From Cristatella mucedo (lineage: Eukaryota > Bryozoa > Phylactolaemata > Cristatellidae), in the NCBI GenBank assembly GCA_009760855.2, contig WPIO01000033.1:1528501-1592500 (forward strand): a stretch of 64,000 nt of DNA, in the 5' to 3' direction. This document shows, piece by piece, positions 59,401 to 64,000 of the stretch. Below the pieces are notes generated by a model. It searched no databases. It saw nothing but the letters and a program-made list of their open reading frames with translations, and was not told the DNA's origin. Position 1 is the first letter of the stretch; each line of letters begins with the position of its first letter. Both the position numbers and the translations under genes were made by a program.

Positions 59401-62400
59401 TCTTGCTTCTCTTTAGGACTTTTGGGATCACGCTGTGATGCTTCGGGATGTCTTGGACAAAATGCAATATGCAACCAATCTGTTTGCTCATGTTCTGGAG
59501 AATATGAAGTCGTCGTATCTCCCAGCAGTTTATCAACGTGTCTCGGTAAGGTTCTTGATATTAGTGGTACGATGTTCTCCAAGTTTTAGCATTCTACGTT
59601 TTCAGTGTTATTGGTACAATATGTGGTCACTAGCATTTATATTATAGCTGCCAACTACTTGTTAATACTTATTCCAAAGCCGTTGAGATACGAATATTCA
59701 AACGGAGTTAGTAAGAAGTGTAATTGCAAGTGTATGCATGCCAAAAACGTTTGGGCAAGTAAGACATACAGTATCATGCTAGCTAGCTAGTTTCCTAACA
59801 GACATGAGCACAAAGTGGCTTTGCAACCAATCTTTCTTAGCTAGAAGCTTTAATATTACATGGCAGATCAAAGAGAAAGCATAGCTTACGCAGGATAATG
59901 GAGGGAAAATGTGTAGAAACGAAATAGACGTGAACAGTAATAAAGGCTACAAAATCGAGAATAAAAAAAAGTTCCCCATACGTTGTTCACTCGAATAGTT
60001 GAGTATATTTGTTATACGTTCTAAGCAGTCACTTGGGAGTTTTGAACAGTTTCATTTCTTCTCTCTTCTGTGGCTGTTCTTTTAATCTGTGGGATAACAA
60101 CTGTATGAAATTGTACAGATGCTTACACGGTGACTGTCATGTACTTGCTTTAGAAAACAACGTGGTTTGAGCGTGAACGATTGTGTATCATATATTCACT
60201 TCTTCTCTTCTCTTCTTCTTCTTCTACTTCTTCTTTCTCTTCCTTTCTTCTATGGACACCTAGATAATTAGCACGTGCAAATTTTTACACTATAATCGCT
60301 GTACATCTAGAAGGGCTCTACCACACTGCTGGTTAAGCTTCTACAATTTCTTCATATGTCGAGTATTGAAATGTTAATAGTTTCTTATGGTTCTATACTT
60401 TTGCAGGATCGTATGGAATAGCCTGCATTAGCTCAAGCGGTTGCGCTTCAGGAGTATGTCAGACCGACAGAACGTGTGGGTGCTCGGCGGGCAAGCGATT
60501 TGATACTGCCAGTAGACGATGTCGGGGTGAGGAAACAAATCCACAGTTTACATTATATTACTGGATTGAAATTTGTTACCATAAAATGAAGCGTGACTGT
60601 TCTGCAGTTTTGAGTTGACAGACCTTGTTACGTCAGTGTCATTAGTTGTGCACCGTCTTTCTCTGCCAATCAGTGGTCTGTGGTGTTTTAGCCGAGCATG
60701 GAGTCCTCTGCACATGGGATTCAGAGTGCTTGGATGTTGCAGCAGCTTGTATAGCTGGTCGATGTGGGTGTTCTCAGGGATTTACGTATGATTCAACGGC
60801 AGCTAAAGCATGCATAAGTAAGTAAACTGAGTTTCAGATTTTGTGAGCCAATGCAATAATTAGTGACTTATGTTTGCATATTTTTTAACGACTTACAAGT
60901 CGAGAATTTCCATTTTGGGGCGAGTCCAGTGGTGGACGTTGTGCCTTCAAATTAGCACAGCGAAACAGATACTTTATTTCCAGTTATGTGCTGTAAAAGT
61001 ACAAGAGCTCCAAAAAAGGGTATGGATCTGGTTACAGGTTCCGCCATATTCGCTTCAAATAAACTGATTGAATAGCCTTATTCGTAGTCAGTAGATAAGT
61101 ATTTGCCATATTGGCTCACTAGATAACGCGGTTGCTTTTCACGACCTGGGGGGGGGGCCCAGGTCGTGGATTCGAATCCTGTGGTGGGCGATCGTTTATC
61201 GCAGCTGCAGCGGTGGTGATAGCCGTAACACTCTTCTGTCGCTATACAAAAGAGGCTGTTAAATCAGCTAGTATTTTTTTATATTTCAAATGTGAAGATC
61301 AATACTGTTCTGCTGGTTGCTGTTATCTGGATTAAGCCTAATGGCGAGTTTATTTGCAAAGTAATAGCACTCGCCACGGTCTTCCATTTCTCTTATTGTT
61401 CACCGGATCTTTATTTGGATGTCCACCCTTCAGAGGGTTTATCAAAATTAATTCCATGTATTTTCCGATGATTCTTCAACGTTATCGTCGAGTTTCCAGA
61501 ATATTTAAGTATTTTATTACATTGTCCATATTGACCTTCTAGCTCTTCTGCAATTGAATTCTTTCGTTTTTCGGCGTATTTCCAAACTGAAGACATGGCT
61601 GAAAAGAACATCAATATTTGTTGATGCCACAGGATCAATTAATTAATATCATACTTAATTTTGCAAAATTTTACTTTAATTTTAGTTTTTAGCCAATTTG
61701 ATAAAGTCATCCTAAAAATCAAACCACTAACACATTCAAAAGAAACTTTCTTCCATTACATATTTCATATCTATAATGAACATTGTAACTTCATTTGTAG
61801 TATCTTTTTGTATAAAAATTTCCATTAGAAACAGTAAAACAAAAAAGCTGTTTACTGCTTTTTGATTTTGGGCGAAAAACAGCTGCTTAACTGTTACTGT
61901 TGAATAGTTACCAGAAACCCTAGGCATGTGTCACCGTAGAGTCCTCTGGACAGCAAGAGCCATCGCTTGCCCGATTCTGTCGAATAGCTGTCTGTCGAGA
62001 TACATCTTGAGCGGCAAGCCACACGTTACCGGAAATGACACATGCAATGAATTATGGGAGCTTTTCTAAACCTTTTGATGTGTCTTATACTCACCTGTTC
62101 TCCACAGTATTTGTTTGCCTCTGTGAATCGCCTTTAGCATGCCTATGCCTGCTGACACTGTACATGTTATACTCACCACATGCTTTGTTTCCATTATGTA
62201 TTAAGTGCCTAGAAAGGGAATTAGTTCTCCTAAGGTGCCATACTAATGTAATTTATTATTATTGATATAGTTTGAACCCTTATAAACATTTTTTTAGCTG
62301 TATTTCAGATTAAATGTTGTGCCAAGTTGAGTCTTTTGAAACTCTATAGATGCTTGTAACTGCTTACAAGACACAAATTTGATTTTATGCTGCTTGATTA

Positions 62401-63426
62401 GCAGTTGGCATAGGCATTGTTGGGAAAAAAGTACCACGTACCCTGTATACATCAATAAAAAATCTGCATACTATCCATACTTCTACCAAAGCTTCTAACC
62501 TGGTCGGTGGCTTAGCAAGCAATGAAAATCTCGGGATTAGATGAGGCTTACTGTCAAAGTCAAATTCTGTGTAAAATCATAATGCATCTCTGGCCGAAAC
62601 CCAGGCGAAGGTACCATGCACTGCTTGCACATGAAGGTGTCTCATTGAATTGTATTGGAATTAAGGAATTCAGAGTTGGTATAGTTCCGGTTAGGTTACC
62701 CAGGATTGGAAAGAAACCACGACTCGTTCTTCCCTTTAGTACAGGGCAATGTCCCTGCTGCAATGGAACACCCATTGATAATTCTGGGGAAGGGGGAATG
62801 AGTGATACTTTGCAAGACACAAAAGTAAACTTGAATACAAAGAATAATATTCAAGTTTCATGAACAACTTACTTTTCCAGTGTCTTTTAAATGCAAGGTG
62901 TTCGTTTAAGGTATGTGAGACATCCCATAGATGTGCTCAAAAGTGGAGCAGTTTATGCATGTAGCTAGTACATTTTTCTATCAGTTTTCACTGCATTCAA
63001 CAATATCGCCCGTGTATTCGCCTGCACGAGGTTGGCAACGTTGGCAGATATCAATTGAAAGTCTTCACGTGCAGCAAGCAACCCCGTGTAGCAGTAAATC
63101 ACGAAGTGCTCTCACATTGACAAAATTCTAAATGCTTAAATAAGTGTGTTAAACAGCAGAGTATTAAAAATCTGTTTATTTCGGTTACAATGGCTTCTGT
63201 AATTATCTTCGTCCAGATATTGACGAGTGTGCATCTGCACCATGCCTCAATGATGGCATCTGTAGAGACGGTACAAATGCATACAGCTGCGAGTGTGTTG
63301 GCTTGTTCACGGGACTACTCTGTGAAACATCTACAGACTACTGTTCAAGTGGTCCTTGTCGTAATGGAGCCACCTGCTCCAACAGATTCAGTGGATTTCA
63401 CTGTTTTTGTCTTCGAGGTTACTCAG
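36518..63426 (+). CDS. Multi-EGF/EB-module extracellular protein (18 exons seen; both ends missing)
   Basis: Eighteen exons on one strand stay in phase across about 27 kb and encode 792 codons. The first 17 each encode one module with cysteine pattern C-x(4-5)-C-x(4-6)-C-x(4-11)-C-x-C-x(10-15)-C. Most open like A-x-Y-G-x-x-C and close C-K-G or C-R-G. Every one of these exons starts with two bases and ends with one base of a split codon (phase 1-1). The last exon has a DxDEC-type calcium-binding EGF plus part of another EGF. The six cysteines imply three disulphides per module and an extracellular or secreted location. I see no signal peptide or membrane segment, so the 5' and 3' ends lie outside or were missed. 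The specific function is unknown. Introns hold LINEs, SINEs and satellites. Confidence 0.85.
36665..37465 (+). mobile_element. LINE-A 3' fragment with intact C-terminal ORF
   Basis: The 153-codon frame at 36751-37212 reads [20 protein letters not shown], then QLVQNCAARLVC, ADLHWLPVKQ and [19 protein letters not shown]. The complete tail and an ATT run follow. It is very similar to the copy at 13715-14375. It lies in the intron after EGF-like exon 1. Confidence 0.88.
38388..38462 (+). repeat. TG microsatellite
   Basis: Two TG runs separated by tctgtttgttg. The Val-Cys and Thr-His ORFs here are products of the repeat. Confidence 0.93.
39172..39300 (+). CDS. EGF-like module exon 2
   Basis: Acceptor attttcag precedes QYGSPCTSNAHC, and the module ends TRLCK|g before donor gtctgt. 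Spacing is 5-6-6-1-12. The donor is weaker than its neighbours, with gtctgt in place of gtaag. Confidence 0.82.
39775..39909 (+). CDS. EGF-like module exon 3
   Basis: Acceptor tttttag precedes EHGTSCATDDECIDAHNVC, and the module ends NGRCN|g before gtaagt. Spacing is 5-6-10-1-10. Confidence 0.85.
41100..41345 (-). mobile_element. LINE-A tail fragments
   Basis: Two tail-like units in reverse (41115-41170 and 41295-41345) share agaattaacctctttctagg-type sequence. Confidence 0.5.
42986..43321 (+). CDS. Unrecognised 111-codon ORF in an EGF-gene intron
   Basis: An ATG-to-TGA frame begins MSLEIEDFKKTSEPTEPSP and later reads KSEWWDAKHLVYPHGSWPFG. Composition looks protein-like (no low complexity, moderate Lys/Glu/Trp content). 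I recognise no domain and see no clear TATA box, intron or nearby AATAAA. It could be a small intronic gene, a retrocopy, part of a transposon or chance. Confidence 0.25.
   Translation: MSLEIEDFKKTSEPTEPSPAAVSRLLYLGLKTTTLQDKKSEWWDAKHLVYPHGSWPFGANPPTYKGQKMPNSKVLALNDAGRGLASYSTSMGAANGVARCQSCFAALERRL
43984..44106 (+). CDS. EGF-like module exon 4
   Basis: Acceptor gcttacag precedes KYGGQCSNNPDC, and the module ends SKLCK|g before gttagt. Spacing is 5-6-4-1-12. No ATG lies in frame, so it is invisible to ORF calling. Confidence 0.83.
44325..44490 (-). mobile_element. SINE-1 copy
   Basis: A reverse copy with head gagccgtgatggctc, a mutated B box (gggttccagtcc) and the ctgttaaatcagct end. Confidence 0.72.
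44495..45215 (-). mobile_element. LINE-A 3' fragment
   Basis: In reverse it carries the tail (tttgtatagcaccctgagag side) and decayed C-terminal ORF sequence including the Pro-Lys-Asp-Leu-Arg reading on the opposite strand. It directly follows a SINE-1 copy. Confidence 0.7.
45225..45395 (+). mobile_element. LINE-A tail fragment
   Basis: cccattgcagcaaatgtgaa with gcgcctagaaagagattgag and gggcgctttatcaagtg is an almost consensus tail. It lies head-to-head with the copy before it. Confidence 0.7.
45425..45965 (-). mobile_element. LINE-A internal (polymerase) fragment
   Basis: In reverse it encodes ACIDDIYTWTAANFLLLNDD, then KTNLLAMGKPSVIQKLERL. This is the polymerase segment just upstream of the family's C-terminal ORF, also seen at 34840 and 57230. 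Confidence 0.7.
46662..46784 (+). CDS. EGF-like module exon 5
   Basis: Acceptor tcttcag precedes ELGAPCSGDTFC, and the module ends SDQCK|g before gtaagg. Spacing is 5-6-6-1-10. Confidence 0.85.
46889..47014 (+). CDS. EGF-like module exon 6
   Basis: Acceptor cttgtag precedes QINTMCASHVDCIDAHTHC, and the module ends GVRCR|c before gtaagt. Spacing is 5-6-7-1-10. The usual Tyr-Gly before the first cysteine is replaced by Ile-Asn-Thr-Met. The intron before it is only 104 bases. Confidence 0.82.
47308..47442 (+). CDS. EGF-like module exon 7
   Basis: Acceptor gttttag precedes KYGGHCTITADC, and the module ends LKTCK|g before gtgagc. Spacing is 5-6-8-1-12. Confidence 0.86.
47729..47890. repeat. Two-copy tandem duplication, 83-bp unit
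   Basis: The unit starting tgtatgaaagtcctgcaaac recurs at 47812 with very few differences, inside the intron between EGF-like exons 7 and 8. It extends the chance ORF there. Confidence 0.93.
48035..48151 (+). CDS. EGF-like module exon 8
   Basis: Acceptor gtttcag precedes LHGSRCLSPAHC, and the module ends GAICA|g before gtaact. Spacing is 5-6-4-1-10, the shortest module. It lies inside a long chance ORF that also reads through the intron upstream. Confidence 0.84.
48330..48461 (+). CDS. EGF-like module exon 9
   Basis: Acceptor aattgcag precedes DYGYPCTADVEC, and the module ends PGSCK|g before gtctgc. Spacing is 5-6-7-1-12. The short intron before it contains CAG-rich low-complexity sequence. 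Confidence 0.83.
48619..48747 (+). CDS. EGF-like module exon 10
   Basis: Acceptor aattgtag precedes PNGKACVSSSDC, and the module ends ENVCK|g before gtgaag. Spacing is 5-6-7-1-11. Confidence 0.85.
49450..50040 (+). mobile_element. LINE-A 3' fragment
   Basis: Decayed C-terminal ORF (gactatgcctttggttccta, cctctgacttgaccacattt) and tail are present, interrupted by a SINE-2 copy at 49510-49655. Confidence 0.65.
49510..49655 (+). mobile_element. SINE-2 copy (tRNA-like head, LINE-A-type tail)
   Basis: The head tttgacccagtggttaaggt resembles a pol III A box, and ggtcgtgggctggagcccc resembles a B box. It joins directly to the tail aagcgcctaaatatagatta with agagcgctatacaaatg. It sits inside LINE-A sequence, which continues on both sides. 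Confidence 0.6.
50162..50290 (+). CDS. EGF-like module exon 11 (GC donor)
   Basis: Acceptor atttctag precedes LYGTGCTRELDC, and the module ends VLNCK|g. Spacing is 5-6-4-1-14. The exon is followed by gcatgt, so the intron would be of the GC-AG type. The position is fixed by phase and by the conserved C-K-G end. Confidence 0.78.
50534..50656 (+). CDS. EGF-like module exon 12
   Basis: Acceptor ctttcag precedes VYGSACITTDDC, and the module ends AGGCR|g before gtaagc. Spacing is 5-6-4-1-12. Confidence 0.86.
51015..51335 (-). mobile_element. LINE-B 3' fragment
   Basis: In reverse it matches the family end (tgcgtgagacgaagtctgtc and actttatctttg). It adjoins the CTCACTCG satellite. Confidence 0.6.
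51370..51590. repeat. CTCACTCG tandem array (8-bp unit, about 27 copies)
   Basis: A nearly perfect array, with one half-unit deletion near 51497. Because three 8-base units make 24 bases, all three frames read the same eight-residue repeat, so the long ORFs here are not genes. Confidence 0.95.
51747..51835. repeat. AT-rich (TA)n region
   Basis: Runs of TA and CATA units near 51750-51775 and 51785-51806, then A/T-rich sequence, about 160 bases after the CTCACTCG array. Confidence 0.9.
54205..54310 (-). mobile_element. LINE-A tail fragment
   Basis: An AAT run followed by the reverse tail (gtaccctcagagaacataac with ctctttctaggcactctcca). Confidence 0.6.
54358..54425 (+). mobile_element. SINE-2 head fragment
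   Basis: The fragment ttggtttggcccagtgataa with ggtgcttgctccgaccgagg matches the SINE-2 head. The LINE-type tail is absent here. Confidence 0.4.
54688..54810 (+). CDS. EGF-like module exon 13
   Basis: Acceptor ggattag precedes PVGGSCSTDATC, and the module ends QQMCK|g before gtaagc. Spacing is 5-5-6-1-11. A second AG six bases later (ttccag) would also keep phase; the first matches the family's distance to the first cysteine. Confidence 0.8.
54900..55043 (+). CDS. EGF-like module exon 14
   Basis: Acceptor ctgtaatag precedes KYGTQCTDVADC, and the module ends AATCR|g before gtaaag. Spacing is 5-6-11-1-12, the longest module. It contains a possible N-glycosylation site (NCT). Confidence 0.83.
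55125..55208. repeat. Two-copy tandem duplication, 42-bp unit
   Basis: The unit aatatattatgtcaattgaa with attaacactcgagcaagttt recurs at 55167 with a few changes, just after EGF-like exon 14. Confidence 0.9.
56373..56429 (+). CDS. Possible small non-cysteine exon in the EGF gene
   Basis: Acceptor ttttgcag and donor CTA|gtgagt bound 57 bases with the same 1-1 phase as the modules. They would encode EDGTSPYDFPIFDDIPSYT. It is acidic and aromatic, with no cysteine. The phase fit could be chance (about one in nine for both ends). It could be an alternative exon or a chance pair of splice sites. Confidence 0.3.
56705..57725 (-). mobile_element. LINE-A fragment with polymerase remnants
   Basis: In reverse, the 202-codon frame at 57382-56774 carries VAANFLKLNDNKTILFVMEK and then C-terminal ORF sequence. 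The frame upstream carries EEPLKCGVTQE and HKYADSTLQ, a decayed polymerase core. The tail is at 56705-56760. Confidence 0.7.
57785..58935 (+). mobile_element. LINE-A fragment with nested reverse LINE-B piece
   Basis: Forward LINE-A sequence (57790-58000 and 58320-58935, ending in a tail and an ATT-type run) is split by a LINE-B 3' end in reverse at 58055-58315. The LINE-B piece is therefore the later insertion, or the two were joined by rearrangement. Confidence 0.6.
59417..59545 (+). CDS. EGF-like module exon 15
   Basis: Acceptor ctctttag precedes LLGSRCDASGC, and the module ends LSTCL|g before gtaagg. Spacing is 4-6-4-1-15. It follows a 4.4 kb intron filled mainly with LINE fragments. Confidence 0.84.
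60205..60252 (+). repeat. CTTCTT-rich pyrimidine tract
   Basis: An imperfect CTT/CTTCT tract about 155 bases before EGF-like exon 16. Confidence 0.85.
60407..60526 (+). CDS. EGF-like module exon 16
   Basis: Acceptor ttttgcag precedes SYGIACISSSGC, and the module ends SRRCR|g before gtgagg. Spacing is 5-4-5-1-12. Confidence 0.84.
60692..60817 (+). CDS. EGF-like module exon 17
   Basis: Acceptor tgttttag precedes EHGVLCTWDSEC, and the module ends AKACI|a before gtaagt. Spacing is 5-6-4-1-13. Its last base joins the next exon to form Asn, giving NIDEC, so this module runs straight into the calcium-binding EGF. Confidence 0.84.
61112..61272 (+). mobile_element. SINE-1 copy
   Basis: The head ggctcactagataac is diverged. 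It is followed by a G run, the B box ggattcgaatcc and the intact end ggctgttaaatcagctag with a T-rich tail. Confidence 0.75.
62120..62265 (+). mobile_element. LINE-A tail fragment
   Basis: Sequence with agtgcctagaaagggaatta and cctaaggtgccatactaatg, ending in TTATTATTATTG. Confidence 0.6.
62522..62863 (+). CDS. Unrecognised 113-codon ORF in an EGF-gene intron
   Basis: The frame contains LWPKPRRRYHALLAHEG, IGKKPRLVLPFS and a CPCC motif. No family is recognised. It lies in the intron before exon 18, after a LINE-A tail. The opposite strand is also open for 86 codons, which weakens the case. Confidence 0.2.
   Translation: MKISGLDEAYCQSQILCKIIMHLWPKPRRRYHALLAHEGVSLNCIGIKEFRVGIVPVRLPRIGKKPRLVLPFSTGQCPCCNGTPIDNSGEGGMSDTLQDTKVNLNTKNNIQVS
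63217..63426 (+). CDS. Exon 18: calcium-binding EGF plus partial second EGF
   Basis: Acceptor gtccag and donor TCAG|gtaaat bound 210 bases. The first domain reads NIDECASAPCLNDGIC, then YSCEC and GLLC. That is a complete cbEGF-type consensus (D/N-x-D-E at the start, aromatic before the fourth Cys). The second runs from YCSSGPCRNGATC to HCFCLRGYSG and lacks its sixth cysteine, which must lie on the next exon beyond 63.4 kb. I found no such exon before 64000. Confidence 0.88.
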
Positions 63427-64000
63427 GTAAATCGACACTTTTCTTTGCAATGAGATGTGCTTAAGCATTGGTACACACTATGTTAGAACATTACTGCACG
63501 AGGATGTTTTGGAAGCCCCGATCTCGCTACCGAATCATCTCGATAGAGTAAAGGGCTCTCCGATATAGCTTTCTCATTTATAATTCATTGATATTTCTTT
63601 CTTTGTCGTTGGTTTAATTGAAGGTCAACGATGGCAGTTAAAGCTGTCTAGGGTTGTACGCATATTCAATAAGGTTTGAGAAATCTTGTTTGTCTTCTCA
63701 ACAACTCATCGTTTCAAGTGGAGAAGTCAACCAGTTAAAACGTATGGGATACAGCTCTTAAGAAGGCAAATCTATGCATACGGGCGTGTTGTGAATGCAG
63801 GATCACAATAAGACTCAATCAGTACCACTGATCATGACAGAAGATGAGATAAAAGAAAGGCAGCGTGTGCAATGTATAGATACCATCAATTAGGAGCAAT
63901 GGAGTGATGCTTGCTTGGGATGGGCTAGGACTTCACATTTTTCTATCTATACTGGTAATCTGCTTATAGTTCATTTGACATTTATAACTAATTTTCTTGT

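Overview
The window is nuclear DNA from an animal. It holds spliced genes with GT-AG introns, retrotransposon debris in most introns and intergenic space, and three recognisable metazoan housekeeping genes. The mix of CR1/L2-like LINEs, tRNA-derived SINEs, a Tc1-type DNA transposon and a large array of one-exon EGF-like modules suggests a non-bilaterian or other invertebrate (sponge- or cnidarian-like). The sequence alone does not settle the phylum.

Layout. (1) About 1-7.9 kb: a + strand gene whose last five coding exons (4033-7548) encode the C-terminal pentapeptide-repeat half of a KCTD9-like protein; the BTB half was not found and probably lies upstream. (2) About 8.0-21.9 kb: a complete ten-exon UVSSA gene on the - strand (transcription-coupled repair, 581 residues), tail-to-tail with KCTD9. 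Its introns carry LINE fragments, a SINE and a decayed Tc1/mariner copy. (3) 21.9-29.2 kb: an intergenic block of LINE relics, short tandem duplications and an unexplained duplicated three-hairpin cassette. (4) 29.2-31.6 kb: a complete seven-exon ZNF207/BuGZ gene on the - strand (346 residues, two C2H2 fingers, GLEBS motif). (5) 31.6-36.5 kb: repeats and no recognised gene. (6) 36.5 kb to the right edge: a + strand gene for an extracellular protein, with 17 six-cysteine EGF/EB-like modules, each on its own phase 1-1 exon, then an exon with a calcium-binding-type EGF and the start of another EGF. Both ends of this gene are missing.

Exon models were built by hand from splice signals, reading-phase continuity and recalled family alignments. 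In UVSSA (1746 nt) and ZNF207 (1041 nt) the exons sum to an exact multiple of three with a single terminal stop, which supports the models. Repeat boundaries are approximate. The host genes look functionally independent of each other. The strongest unexplained signals are the duplicated three-hairpin cassette near 28.4-28.6 kb, the modular exon array, possible SINE use of resident LINE tails, and small non-cysteine exons that fit the array's phase.
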